This document shows, piece by piece, positions 30,787 to 39,751 of a DNA stretch of 64,000 bases. The stretch is from assembly GCA_045539925.1 (NCBI GenBank), contig JAZQGH010000173.1:1-64000 (forward strand). Direction: 5' to 3'. Numbering within the stretch: the stretch's first letter is position 1; every line of letters starts with the position of its first letter. Below the pieces are notes generated by a model that made no database searches, was not told the origin of the DNA, and saw nothing but the letters and a program-made list of their open reading frames with translations. The stretch comes from SFWF01 sp045539925. Its GTDB lineage: Bacteria; Bacillota; Clostridia; Oscillospirales; Acutalibacteraceae. Position numbers and translations under genes: made by a program.

Positions 30787-31134
30787 ATGGCGAAAGAAAA
30801 TAAGCTTGATAAGCTTGCAGAGCTGCTTAAGGCAACGGACACAAGAACCGATTTTGACATTATCGGAGATCTGGAGCAGCTTCAGAGATTGTACGGTGTT
30901 TTGCGTGCAAGGGACTACCGTAAAAAACTTGCGGCACTGGTTGAGAAATATAAAAGCACGGAAATTACTATCATACGCTCTGCATTGATCGACAGGTGCA
31001 GAAGCGGCGACATCAACGCGATCCGTCTGTACTGCGATTACTTCAAGACTGCTGAAACAAGTGCTATCAATGATGACGGTCTGACAGACGCACTCCTTGC
31101 AAAAGGAAACGAGGTGTTTGCGGATGATGATTAA
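30787..31134 (+). CDS. putative small terminase subunit
   Basis: This 115-residue helical protein (ENKLDKLAELLKATDTRTDF, CRSGDINAIRLYCDYFK) directly precedes the large terminase and overlaps it by 11 bases. The position and helical content suggest a small terminase subunit, but no diagnostic motif is visible. AAGGAGTTGGTG precedes the ATG. Confidence 0.55.
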   Translation: MAKENKLDKLAELLKATDTRTDFDIIGDLEQLQRLYGVLRARDYRKKLAALVEKYKSTEITIIRSALIDRCRSGDINAIRLYCDYFKTAETSAINDDGLTDALLAKGNEVFADDD

Positions 31135-32380
31135 ACCGTTTTCCGACAAACAGGCAAAGGTTCTGACATGGTGGAAGCATCCGAAAATCAGTGAAAAATA
31201 TGATGCTGTTATCGCTGACGGCTCTATCCGATCAGGCAAAACGATGAGTATGTCACTGTCGTTCGTTATCTGGGCAATGAGCGAGTTCAACGAGTACAGC
31301 TTTGCTTTCTGCGGCAAAACGGTAGGCTCTTGTCGCAGAAATGTCATCAAGCCGCTTGTATCAATGATACAGGGCAGATACAAAATTACGGATAAACGCA
31401 GTGAAAATCTTCTTGTCATAGAAAAAGGCGGCAGGAAGAATTATTTTTACCTGTTCGGCGGCAAGGATGAAAGCAGTCAGGATCTTATTCAGGGTATCAC
31501 GCTTGCCGGAGTCATGCTCGATGAAGTTGCACTTATGCCGCGTTCGTTTGTTGAACAGGCACTCGGACGATGTTCTGTCAAAGGTTCACGTTATTGGTTC
31601 AACTGCAACCCCGATAACCCGTATCACTGGTTCTATCGGGAATGGATACAAAAAGCAGAACAGAAAAACGCCTTGTATCTTCATTTTACGATGGATGATA
31701 ACCTTACGCTTTCCAAGAAAGTAAAGGAACGCTACTACGCTCTTTACAGCGGCAATTTTTATGAGCGATACATACTCGGAAGATGGGTCGCCGCCGATGG
31801 TGTCGTATATCCGATGTTTGACAAAAAGACCTGTGTAGTGCCGACTACAGACCGATATTACAAACAATACTACGTCAGCGTTGATTACGGTACGGTCAAT
31901 CCGACTTCTATGGGACTTTGGGGAATTCACAATAAAGTCTGGTACAGGATTCGGGAAAGCTATTTTGATTCAAGGCAAGAAGGCTACAGCAAGACCGATG
32001 AAGAACATTATTCCGATCTGGTCAGGCTTATTGACGGAGTGAATGTCAGATCAATCATTGTTGACCCGTCTGCGGCAAGCTTCATTGAGGTGATACGCAG
32101 GCACGGCAGATATTCCGTTATCCACGCCAACAATAGAGTGCTGGAAGGCATCAGACTGACTTCAAATTGTATTCAGAAGCATAAAATCATGTTCAACGAC
32201 TGCTGTGAAAACAGCTTCAAGGAATTCGCTTCTTATGTGTGGGACACGAAGGCTTCCGCAAAGCGAGGCATTGACACGGTCGTTAAACAAAACGACCACG
32301 CGATGGACGATATACGATATTTCTGTATGGCGGTTCTTAAAAATGACGGTATGCCTTTCGGCATCATGTTCAGGAGGTAA
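31124..32380 (+). CDS. phage terminase large subunit
   Basis: This 418-residue packaging motor has an ATPase part with Walker A (ADGSIRSGKTMSMS near residue 32) and Walker B (GVMLDEVALM near 140), and a C-terminal nuclease part with acidic residues in VSVDYGTVNP near 253 and IIVDPSA near 310. It is the PBSX/Terminase_6 type. Start ATG 31124 with GAGGTG upstream, inside the end of the previous gene. It cuts and pumps phage DNA into the head. Confidence 0.93.
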   Translation: MMIKPFSDKQAKVLTWWKHPKISEKYDAVIADGSIRSGKTMSMSLSFVIWAMSEFNEYSFAFCGKTVGSCRRNVIKPLVSMIQGRYKITDKRSENLLVIEKGGRKNYFYLFGGKDESSQDLIQGITLAGVMLDEVALMPRSFVEQALGRCSVKGSRYWFNCNPDNPYHWFYREWIQKAEQKNALYLHFTMDDNLTLSKKVKERYYALYSGNFYERYILGRWVAADGVVYPMFDKKTCVVPTTDRYYKQYYVSVDYGTVNPTSMGLWGIHNKVWYRIRESYFDSRQEGYSKTDEEHYSDLVRLIDGVNVRSIIVDPSAASFIEVIRRHGRYSVIHANNRVLEGIRLTSNCIQKHKIMFNDCCENSFKEFASYVWDTKASAKRGIDTVVKQNDHAMDDIRYFCMAVLKNDGMPFGIMFRR

Positions 32381-32384
32381 AAAA

Positions 32385-33827
32385 TTGATAACCGAAATAC
32401 TTACGGATTTGTCCTTTTTGGAAAAGGGTAAGCCTTTCCCACCCGACTCAGAAAGAGAAAGGCTCAGACGCTATGAGGAAAACAAGCTGCTGTTCGAGGA
32501 TGAACACGCACAAGTATACAAAACGCAGTTTGAAAGAATCGAGCGTGTTGTTGGAAATTTTGATAAGGTTGTCAGCTATGCAACGATATTTAATTTCCAA
32601 AAGTTAACAACTCTGAAAATTGCCGATTTTGTTTTCGGAACTTCTCCTACTATCAGTATTGACGGAGACGAAAAACAGAAGCTTATAAACAAGATCCTTA
32701 TGGAGACGGACTTCTTCAACAAGCTATACATATCCGCTATCGATGTCAGCAGATATGGTGACAGCGTATTTCAGATAGCCAAAAACAAAAACGGAAAGGT
32801 ACGGCTTTACGTAACTTCTCCTGATCTGTGGTTTCCTGTTGTGGACAACGGAAATATCAAGGAGTTTTTGTATCATTGTTTTTGCCGTACTTACATTATT
32901 GACAGCGAAAAGAAAATCTACGGCTTGAAGGTTCAGATACATGATCCGGAAGATCCGTCCGTGTGCCGTGAACAACAATACCGCCTTGAGGGCAAGCCCG
33001 GTTATTTCAGGATCGGCGACAAGCTTACCGATGACGAAGAAGAAAGACTTGAGCCTGAGCTCGGTGTCTGCCCTGTGTTTCGCGTGAGCAACACACCAAC
33101 CTCTGACCGCTGTTTCGGGATAGATGACTACAGCAGTATAGACAGCATTGTCAGTGAGCTGATAGTCAGAGTGTCGCAGGTAAGCAAGGTTCTTGACAGG
33201 TTTTCGAGTCCTGCTATGACAGGTCCTCAGTCTGCTTTGACATACAACGAAAGTCTCGGCAGATGGGAGTTGAGAATGGCGGATTACTACGAACGCAACA
33301 ACGAAAGCGACCCCAAGCCTGAAATGATCATATGGGATGCAAGCCTTGACGCAAATTTCAAGCACATAGAAATTCTCATCAATCAGCTCTACACTATCTC
33401 TGAAATGGGCTCGGCAGTGTTCGGTGATCTGTCACACTCCGCCGGAAATGTTGCTTCCGGTACGGCACTTCGGCGGCTTATGATGTCACCGCTTGCAAAA
33501 GCAAAACGGATCGCGAACAGCTACGACAGGATCATCAAGGAAATGTTGTCGGTATGTGCAGCTGTCTACGGTGAAACGATAGAGCCGTCCGAAATCAGTA
33601 TCAAATGGAATGACGGTCTGCCTGTTGACCCTCTTGAAGAAGCCAACCTTGCAGATGTCAGAACGGGCGGAAAAGCAACTCTTTCGCGGCGAACGGCTAT
33701 CAAACGGCTTGACAGTCTTTCGGACAAAGAAACGGACATGGAGCTTGCGGAAATCGAAAATGACGAAGCTGCCGTGAACATGGGAGAGCTTCCCGTAAAC
33801 GAGCCTGAAAATGTGGTGATTGAGTGA
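32385..33827 (+). CDS. phage portal protein
   Basis: This 480-residue portal is of the SPP1 gp6-like type: KVVSYATIFNFQKLTTLKIA, FGTSPTISIDG, RYGDSVFQIAKN, and a C-terminal wing (HSAGNVASGTALRRLMMSPL). The start is TTG 32385 with CAGGAGG 7 bases upstream. It forms the ring through which DNA enters the capsid. Confidence 0.9.
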   Translation: MITEILTDLSFLEKGKPFPPDSERERLRRYEENKLLFEDEHAQVYKTQFERIERVVGNFDKVVSYATIFNFQKLTTLKIADFVFGTSPTISIDGDEKQKLINKILMETDFFNKLYISAIDVSRYGDSVFQIAKNKNGKVRLYVTSPDLWFPVVDNGNIKEFLYHCFCRTYIIDSEKKIYGLKVQIHDPEDPSVCREQQYRLEGKPGYFRIGDKLTDDEEERLEPELGVCPVFRVSNTPTSDRCFGIDDYSSIDSIVSELIVRVSQVSKVLDRFSSPAMTGPQSALTYNESLGRWELRMADYYERNNESDPKPEMIIWDASLDANFKHIEILINQLYTISEMGSAVFGDLSHSAGNVASGTALRRLMMSPLAKAKRIANSYDRIIKEMLSVCAAVYGETIEPSEISIKWNDGLPVDPLEEANLADVRTGGKATLSRRTAIKRLDSLSDKETDMELAEIENDEAAVNMGELPVNEPENVVIE

Positions 33828-35482
33828 TGACCACGCAGGAAAAGCTTATTGCAATTTATGAAGCCGCTGAAAAGAGGCTTAAAGAGATAATATCTCAAAA
33901 AATCAGCAGAGGCAGTACTGCAAGCTATCAGCGTTCACTTCTTAAGCAGGTGCAAAAGGAACTCAAACGCCTTAAAAAGAAATCTGCCGCTGTTGTTAAC
34001 GAGCTTGTAAAAGAAAGCTATACCGATAGCTTATCGGAGCTTGTCACCGAACTTAAAAAAGCAGGTGTGCCGATAGAAGAGACAGGTGCAAAGAACATAG
34101 AGCCTGAACAGCTTGCAATGTCAGGACTGAATAAAAGCCAGATCGCCGTTGTTGCAGAGAACATCAACTATGACTTCATACGAACAATAAATCTTGTCGG
34201 GCGCAGAATTGAGGACAACATAAGAGAAGCCGCCGTTGAAGCGACTGCCGAAAAGCTGAGTACCGGTCAGACCGTCCGCCAGATGCAGAAGAATCTTGAA
34301 CAGAAGCTGAGCGAACAGGACATTACGGCAGTCGAGTACAGGAACGGTGCAAAAATGCCGCTCAAAAGCTATGTGGCAATGGTATCGCGTACTACAACGG
34401 CTGAAGCTCAGAATACTGCTAAAATAGTACAGGCTAATACTTGGGGCTACGACCTTGTTAAAATGACAACGCACAGTCCCACCTGTGGCATTTGTGCTAT
34501 GTATCAGGGCAGAGTATATGCCACTACAAAAGAAGCCGCAAACGGCAAATACAGACTAAAGGACGGCACTGTCCTGCGCTTTCCTTATCTTTTCGATACT
34601 GCCTTTGCGAGCGGCTACAACACGATACATCCTAACTGCCGTCACCGTATCTCAGCCTATCCTATCAAAGCCTACACAGGTGAAGAAGCTAAAGAAATAG
34701 CACGCATCAGCAATGCACCTTTTGAGGACACTCGCTCCGATGAGGAACGAAAAAAATATTCCGCAATGCAGGCAAAGAACCGTCAGTGCCTTGCGAACCG
34801 TCGTCAATATGAGAAAATCAAGGCCGTGCTTCCTGATCAAGCTCCGAAAAGCTATGCAGGTTTTGTGCATATAAAGCAGTCTAATTCGGAAAATTACCAA
34901 AATCTAATGAAGGATTACAGACGTGTTAATCGAGTAATCAACGTACAGAATACAATGGCCGAACAAGTTAAACTGCTCTCTGAAGAAGAGCAGAAAGTCC
35001 TTACAGAATACAGTGGTGCTCTTGCAACCAGACTTAATTCTGCTATCAGCACAGGCAAGCTTACGCCGGAACTTAAGGCAAAGGCTGACCTTCTCCATCA
35101 GGCTCTTTCAAAGGGTACTATGCCGGATACTGTTACGCTGTACCGTGATACCTGTATTTCATTTATGAAGCTGGGACTTAGTAAAACATCTTCCATTGAC
35201 GAATTAGAGAAGCGTATCGGTCGTGTCCATACAAACGAAATATTTACATCAACAAGCTTCTCTACTCTTGATTTACAAGGCAGAGACACAAGGATGTATA
35301 TTACGGTGCAAAAAGGATATAAGGGATGTCAGTACATAAAGTCGGTTGTACACAGTCAATACAGAAATCAGGAGGAAGTTCTATTTGATGCACCGTTGAC
35401 ATACCAAATCAGCAATGTTAAAATAGACGAAAACGGAAAGATTCTTCTTTTTGTGGAGGTGCTTAAAAAGTATGGAACCTGA
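33827..35482 (+). CDS. minor head protein fused to an ADP-ribosyltransferase domain
   Basis: This 551-residue protein has an N-terminal minor-capsid-2 domain (about 1-300), including TTTAEAQNTAKIVQAN, SPTCGICAMYQGRVYAT and TIHPNCRHRISAYP. From about residue 370 it carries a toxin-type ADP-ribosyltransferase: catalytic Arg near 440 (TLYRDTC), STS near 475 (IFTSTSFST) and QxE near 515-517 (NQEEVLFD). Such fusions occur in Firmicutes phages. The enzyme is probably packaged with the head and ejected with DNA to modify host proteins early, in the manner of T4 Alt; that role is inference. The start overlaps the portal stop. Confidence 0.9.
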   Translation: MTTQEKLIAIYEAAEKRLKEIISQKISRGSTASYQRSLLKQVQKELKRLKKKSAAVVNELVKESYTDSLSELVTELKKAGVPIEETGAKNIEPEQLAMSGLNKSQIAVVAENINYDFIRTINLVGRRIEDNIREAAVEATAEKLSTGQTVRQMQKNLEQKLSEQDITAVEYRNGAKMPLKSYVAMVSRTTTAEAQNTAKIVQANTWGYDLVKMTTHSPTCGICAMYQGRVYATTKEAANGKYRLKDGTVLRFPYLFDTAFASGYNTIHPNCRHRISAYPIKAYTGEEAKEIARISNAPFEDTRSDEERKKYSAMQAKNRQCLANRRQYEKIKAVLPDQAPKSYAGFVHIKQSNSENYQNLMKDYRRVNRVINVQNTMAEQVKLLSEEEQKVLTEYSGALATRLNSAISTGKLTPELKAKADLLHQALSKGTMPDTVTLYRDTCISFMKLGLSKTSSIDELEKRIGRVHTNEIFTSTSFSTLDLQGRDTRMYITVQKGYKGCQYIKSVVHSQYRNQEEVLFDAPLTYQISNVKIDENGKILLFVEVLKKYGT

Positions 35483-35714
35483 TATTTTGTTGAAGCTACA
35501 AAAAATACCGGGGTATAAAGAGGGCCATACAGTGGCTATGCCGATGTGCTCGGTATGTAAGAATCTTAGAGGAAGAAATTGTTTAGTTTATGGTAAACCC
35601 CCTAAGAATATTCAGATGGAACATGAAGTATGTGAAAAGGCAATTCTTGATAAATCAGATCCATCATATCCAGAGTACATGAAATTATACGGTTACAGGC
35701 ATAAAGACGAATAA
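35472..35714 (+). CDS. small Cys-containing protein behind the ADP-ribosyltransferase gene
   Basis: This 80-residue protein overlaps the minor-head/ADP-ribosyltransferase gene by 11 bases. It has four Cys (CSVCKNLRGRNC and EVCEK) and may bind zinc. Tight coupling to a toxin-like enzyme raises the possibility of a protective partner, but nothing in the sequence proves it. No family recognised. Confidence 0.6.
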   Translation: MEPDILLKLQKIPGYKEGHTVAMPMCSVCKNLRGRNCLVYGKPPKNIQMEHEVCEKAILDKSDPSYPEYMKLYGYRHKDE

Positions 35715-35909
35715 TAGCCTATAATCCCCTCTAAGCGTTTTTTGCTTTATGAATGTAATTTCATTGCCAGAAATCATTAAACGTTTTTAAACGCCGTTAA
35801 AGGCTTTTTAAACGGTATCTGTAATCAAATAACAACAAGCGTTCTGCTTTTGAGTAAGATCAAGGGCAGGGCGCTAATTTTATACCTGAAATTGAAAGGA
35901 GTACAAAAA
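35715..35909. other. intergenic stretch with repeated AAACG words
   Basis: About 195 bases carry no gene. It contains CGTTTTTAAACG, CCGTTAAAGG and TTTTTAAACGG close together (35780-35815), giving several alternative small hairpins, and AAGC/GCTT with a T6 loop. It could separate head modules or hold a weak promoter; no clear -35/-10 pair was found. Confidence 0.35.
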
Positions 35910-36200
35910 ATGTTAGTTGTATCGCAAAGCAATAAGACGGTAGTTAATACCAGACATGCAGCCAAATTTCTTATCAAAAGAGGAGGAAAGCTCAAAGACA
36001 AAGAAGAGGCGGACGAATACTATATCGCAGTATGTAACTCGCCGGATGAAATCAGTAGCGGAAGTATTCTTGCCTTTTATTCTACTGAAAAAGAAGCACA
36101 GGCGGCTTTGCACGATTTCCTTTGTGATTATGAGAGCGGCCAACGGATTTATCGTTTTCTCACGCCGGAAGAACTAAGTGAGAGACACCCCAATTGCTAA
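35910..36200 (+). CDS. hypothetical phage protein
   Basis: This 96-residue alpha/beta protein (LVVSQSNKTVVNTRHAAKFL, DEYYIAVCNSPDEISSGSIL) has AAAGGAG before the ATG at 35910. No family recognised. Similar small accessory genes often sit between the minor head and scaffold genes. Confidence 0.6.
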   Translation: MLVVSQSNKTVVNTRHAAKFLIKRGGKLKDKEEADEYYIAVCNSPDEISSGSILAFYSTEKEAQAALHDFLCDYESGQRIYRFLTPEELSERHPNC

Positions 36201-36216
36201 AAAAGAGGTGACAAAC

Positions 36217-36438
36217 TTGAATGAATATGATCGTTGGGCGAATGAATATAAAAAATCCGCTGACTTAACGAAGGAAAAAATAGATGAGCTTGAAGCAAAG
36301 CGGCAGAACTGCAAGAGCGTTTCGCTGTCGGATTTATATAACCGCAAGCTGATGACGCTGTATGAGATGTACGGTGACTGTATGCTTTCATACCGTGAGC
36401 TGAAAAGAAAGGCACAGCGTGTAAGAAAGGGGTGGTAA
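36217..36438 (+). CDS. small helical phage protein
   Basis: This 73-residue charged helical protein (YDRWANEYKKSADLTKEKID) probably starts at TTG 36217 behind AGAGGTG; GTG 36208 is an alternative. Function unknown. Confidence 0.5.
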   Translation: MNEYDRWANEYKKSADLTKEKIDELEAKRQNCKSVSLSDLYNRKLMTLYEMYGDCMLSYRELKRKAQRVRKGW

Positions 36439-36440
36439 AT

Positions 36441-36539
36441 ATGCTGGGCTACGTGTTAATGTCGTACAGAGAGTATGTTAGTTGGATAATGTGTAAAAAG
36501 CATTATGGTAAAAGAAGGAGACGAAAGAAATGGATTTGA
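36441..36539 (+). CDS. possible 32-residue basic peptide
   Basis: A 33-codon frame starts 8 bases after AAGGGGTGG and encodes a peptide with a hydrophobic beginning (MLGYVLMSYREYVSWIM) and a very basic end (GKRRRRKK). It overlaps the next small frame by 10 bases. The ribosome site and coupling make it plausible, but it is too short for certainty. Confidence 0.4.
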   Translation: MLGYVLMSYREYVSWIMCKKHYGKRRRRKKWI

Positions 36540-36607
36540 CAGAGGTGATGCGTGAAAGTCAGGAAGCTATTTCAGGCTATCCGTATGAAATAAAAAATAT
36601 TTGTTGA
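36530..36607 (+). CDS. possible 25-residue peptide
   Basis: AAGAAGGAGACGAAAGAA precedes an ATG opening a 26-codon frame (MDLTEVMRESQEAISGYPYE, then IKNIC). It ends a few bases before a terminator-like hairpin. Supported only by the strong ribosome site and by coupling. Confidence 0.4.
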   Translation: MDLTEVMRESQEAISGYPYEIKNIC

Positions 36608-36609
36608 TA

Positions 36610-36642
36610 AGCACTTTTGCATTAGCGCAGAGGTGCTTTTTA
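36610..36642 (+). terminator. hairpin with T-run upstream of the scaffold gene
   Basis: AGCACTTTTGC pairs fully (with G-U pairs) with GCAGAGGTGCT around a 6-base loop, then TTTTT. It lies in the middle of the morphogenesis operon, so it is either a partial terminator that the NusG-like protein overcomes or an mRNA-stability element that raises capsid expression. Confidence 0.6.
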
Positions 36643-36673
36643 TATTGAAAAAATTATGGAAGGAGCAGACAAA

Positions 36674-37189
36674 ATGGACACACAGACAAACAAAGAACCT
36701 GCCGCAGAAGTGTTAACAGAACCCGGAACGCCTGACACCGGAGCGGAAGGACAGGCGGACGGAAATAAGGGTATGGAGGCGCATGAGGATGTTGTTGTCA
36801 CCGAGAACGAAAAAGCATACGAAGCAGCACTTCGCAGGATTTTAGGCTTGAAAGACGATGAACAGCTCGACAGTCTTGATGAACGCATTTCGCAGCTTGA
36901 AAAAAGCGCAGCCGACAAGCTTGCGGCTGCGAAAAATCAGGTGATCTCGGCAGAGCTGAGAGCTTTGCAGGGTTATGACACGAAGCTTCTTGACAGACTG
37001 CTTGACCGTTCGAAGCTTACCGTTGACGACAGCGGCAGGGTCACAAGCCTTGAAGAAGCTGTAAAAGCAATAGCGGCGGAATTTCCTGCCGTTGTGCTTA
37101 AGGAAAAGAAGCCGTTTGTGCCTATAGGTTCGGGTACGGGGACAGCGGCAAAACCGACAATGAATGATCTTATCAGAGGAAAGAGGTAA
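36674..37189 (+). CDS. phage scaffold protein
   Basis: This 171-residue acidic protein has a disordered Pro/Glu/Thr-rich N-terminus, a coiled coil (DEQLDSLDERISQLEKSAAD) and a basic C-terminus (MNDLIRGKR). Composition, size and position just before the capsid gene mark it as the scaffold (GP20-like). The start is ATG 36674 behind GAAGGAG. Confidence 0.8.
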   Translation: MDTQTNKEPAAEVLTEPGTPDTGAEGQADGNKGMEAHEDVVVTENEKAYEAALRRILGLKDDEQLDSLDERISQLEKSAADKLAAAKNQVISAELRALQGYDTKLLDRLLDRSKLTVDDSGRVTSLEEAVKAIAAEFPAVVLKEKKPFVPIGSGTGTAAKPTMNDLIRGKR

Positions 37190-37195
37190 ATATTT

Positions 37196-38143
37196 ATGGG
37201 AAACATTATTTCAAGAACAAACGCAGAAGCACTTATCCCTGTAGAGTATTCTTCGGAGATAGTGAAATCGGTATTGCAGGAGAGCGCGACTCTCTCCCTC
37301 ATGCGTAAGCTGCCGAATATGACAAGCAAGCAGACAAAGATCCCCGTTCTTGCAAGCCTGCCGGTTGCAGGATTTGTAAACGGCGATACAGGACTGAAGG
37401 CCGTATCAAATGCCGAATGGGGCAACAAGGTAATAACAGCGGAGGAAATTGCAGTCATTATTCCCATCCCGGAGGCGGTTCTGGATGATGCAGAATACGA
37501 TATCTGGGCGGAACTTAAGCCGATTATTATTGCCGAATTCGGCAGAGTAATTGATGGTGCAATACTGTTCGGTACAGAAAAGCCGAGCGACTGGCCGGAG
37601 GGTATTGTAACGGGTGCGACAAGCCGCAGCAAAACGATCAAATATGGTACCGGTGTGGATATTGCTGACGACATCAATAGGGTTATGGGGCTTGTTGAGG
37701 AGTCGGGCTATGACGTGAACGGCTTTGCCGGAGAGATCGGTCTTAAATCATCTCTCAGAGGTCTGCGCGACCAGAATGGCGGACTTATTTTCCAGCCATC
37801 TTTACAAGCTGACACACCCTCAACCATATATGCCCAGCCGATAAGCTATGTCAAGAATAATTCTTGGGTAAGCACCGCCGCGAAGCTCATTGCCGGAGAT
37901 TGGAAGCAGGCTGTTTATGCTATTCGTCAGGATATTACATACAAAGTGCTTGATCAGGCTGTCATCTCGGACGGTGAAGGAAAGATCGTACACAACCTTG
38001 CACAGCAGGATATGGTCGCACTCAGATGTGTAATGCGTCTTGGCTGGCAGCTTCCGAATCCGGTTACTCAGATCGGTGGCATATCCCGTTATCCGTTTGC
38101 AGTCCTTACCCCTGCATCATCCGATGAGGACAGCGGCGAATGA
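37196..38143 (+). CDS. major capsid protein (HK97 fold)
   Basis: This 315-residue protein has the layout of Firmicutes HK97-type capsid proteins: ISRTNAEALIPVEYSSEIVK, SLMRKLPNMTSKQTKIPVLA, the E-loop/spine region (NAEWGNKVITAEEIAVIIPI), and the P-domain end (QDMVALRCVMRLGWQLPNP). It follows the scaffold by 6 bases. It builds the icosahedral head. Confidence 0.9.
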   Translation: MGNIISRTNAEALIPVEYSSEIVKSVLQESATLSLMRKLPNMTSKQTKIPVLASLPVAGFVNGDTGLKAVSNAEWGNKVITAEEIAVIIPIPEAVLDDAEYDIWAELKPIIIAEFGRVIDGAILFGTEKPSDWPEGIVTGATSRSKTIKYGTGVDIADDINRVMGLVEESGYDVNGFAGEIGLKSSLRGLRDQNGGLIFQPSLQADTPSTIYAQPISYVKNNSWVSTAAKLIAGDWKQAVYAIRQDITYKVLDQAVISDGEGKIVHNLAQQDMVALRCVMRLGWQLPNPVTQIGGISRYPFAVLTPASSDEDSGE

Positions 38144-38589
38144 TAACCATAGGTCTTAACAGCTACATAACGCTTGACGAAGCGAAAGAACTTCTTGAGG
38201 GAGAGGAACTCTATGAAAAGTTCGTCTCCCTCACGGAAGCACAACAGGAAAAACTCCTGACTGGCGCTGCGGAAAGAATTGATCTGCTGTCGCTTTCGGG
38301 CAAGAAGAAAAGCATTATGCAGTATATGGAATTTCCAAGGAATTATCAGAATGAAGTGCCGTATCAGGTTAAATGTGCGCAGGCGGCTGAGGCTGTCTGT
38401 GTGCTTGATACCGAAGCCGAAAACAGACGTATGATGCAGGAGCAGGGTGTAACTTCCGTAACTCTCGGAAAGGTCAGCGAGAGCTACAGCGGCACTGCTG
38501 CCGGCAGTACAGCCCTGCACGGTCTGCACAGTTCGGCGGCGTATGCGTTGCTCCGGCGGTACATTGCAGGCAGCTTCCCGATAGTGTGA
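38140..38589 (+). CDS. head-tail connector (Gp6-type adaptor)
   Basis: This 149-residue helical protein (SYITLDEAKELLEGEELYEK, EVPYQVKCAQAAEAVCVLD) starts inside the stop of the capsid gene. The position after the capsid and the ITLDEAK beginning fit the adaptor family that docks on the portal. Confidence 0.75.
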   Translation: MITIGLNSYITLDEAKELLEGEELYEKFVSLTEAQQEKLLTGAAERIDLLSLSGKKKSIMQYMEFPRNYQNEVPYQVKCAQAAEAVCVLDTEAENRRMMQEQGVTSVTLGKVSESYSGTAAGSTALHGLHSSAAYALLRRYIAGSFPIV

Positions 38590-38598
38590 GGTGCTAAG

Positions 38599-38904
38599 AT
38601 GAGCATTGCAGAAAAATATTACACCGATACCGCACGAATACAGAAATATCTTGGAATAAACGACAGGGGCGATACGGTTTATGAGGATGAAATCACTGTG
38701 CCGTGTCGATTTTGTTACGAGCAAAAAGAAACGCTTGACAGTAAGGCAAACAAGATTTTGAGTACAGCAACAATGCTCTGCGGAGTTTTTATTCCGGCTT
38801 TAAGTATTGTTTCGGATGCCTTTAACAACCGCTTTACAGTGAAAGCCTGTGAGCCTGTTAAAAGAATTTCGGGAGAAATTGATCATTACGAGGTGACGCT
38901 CTGA
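38599..38904 (+). CDS. head-closure/stopper-type protein
   Basis: This 101-residue beta-rich protein (EKYYTDTARIQKYLGINDRG, FTVKACEPVKRISGEIDHYE) lies in the second connector position of siphoviruses. GAGGTG lies before the ATG. It ends one base into the next gene. Confidence 0.65.
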   Translation: MSIAEKYYTDTARIQKYLGINDRGDTVYEDEITVPCRFCYEQKETLDSKANKILSTATMLCGVFIPALSIVSDAFNNRFTVKACEPVKRISGEIDHYEVTL

Positions 38905-39353
38905 TGGCAAAAAGAATTCATATCAACAAAGAGGATTATCTTAAAGGGCTTAAGGATGCCGTTCAGAACATTCAGGATGCAGTTGACAAAATGGAACATA
39001 AGAGCGTTCAGGGACTTGCTAAAGCACTTATGTTTGTCGGTGCTGAAAGCCAGAACAAAGCACCTGTTGATACAGGTGATCTTCGGGGTTCTCTTGAAAT
39101 TGATATTGACGATACAATGATCGCAAAGGGCATATCCGGCGGTGGCATTGATGAGATAAGTGATGTACCCGAAAACGGAAGAGTGGGCACAATCAGTTAC
39201 AACACTCCCTATGCTGCCAATCAACACGAACACACAGAATATGACCATCCTTTAGGCGGTCAGGCAAAATACCTTGAAAGCGTTATGATAAACGAAAAAG
39301 ACAGAATTGTCGCAATAATAGCAGACAGTATAATGGAAGGATGGGAAGAATAG
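38904..39353 (+). CDS. HK97 gp10-like minor protein
   Basis: This 149-residue protein is of the HK97 gp10 type (ESQNKAPVDTGDLRGSLEID, TISYNTPYAANQHEHTEYDH, AKYLESVM), a head-tail joining component. It overlaps the preceding stop by one base. Confidence 0.82.
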   Translation: MAKRIHINKEDYLKGLKDAVQNIQDAVDKMEHKSVQGLAKALMFVGAESQNKAPVDTGDLRGSLEIDIDDTMIAKGISGGGIDEISDVPENGRVGTISYNTPYAANQHEHTEYDHPLGGQAKYLESVMINEKDRIVAIIADSIMEGWEE

Positions 39354-39355
39354 GA

Positions 39356-39718
39356 ATGCTTGAAAGTCTGAAAAAATATCTGAGTGATAAAGGCTTTAGT
39401 AACATATTTCTTGATATTATGCCGCCTGCGGAAAAATTCCCCGATGTTATAGGTCTTATGGAATGGAATGCGCCGATTTCTCAGACAGTCGGAGAGATAA
39501 CACACTACATACAAATTCAGGTAAGACGGTCTGACTACGAATCTGCAAAAAGTGACTGCACGCAAATAATGCAGCTGCTTGACAGCGGAGAAAATGAACA
39601 ACTCATACAGCTTGACGACAATACACTGTGTATATCACGTCCGCGCAGAGCACCGATAATTTTAGAGCGCGGCAGCGGTTACACAGTGTTTTATTGTGAG
39701 CTTGCTATGTGGGATTAA
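39356..39718 (+). CDS. tail terminator / minor capsid protein
   Basis: This 120-residue protein (MLESLKKYLSDKGFSNIFLD, THYIQIQVRRSDYESAKSDC) has the alpha/beta pattern of tail terminators. ATG 39356 follows GGGAAG at 7 bases; an overlapping ATG at 39341 is possible. It occupies the usual place before the tail tube gene. Confidence 0.7.
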   Translation: MLESLKKYLSDKGFSNIFLDIMPPAEKFPDVIGLMEWNAPISQTVGEITHYIQIQVRRSDYESAKSDCTQIMQLLDSGENEQLIQLDDNTLCISRPRRAPIILERGSGYTVFYCELAMWD

Positions 39719-39751
39719 AAATATCAAAAATGAAGAAATGAGGTAATTTTT

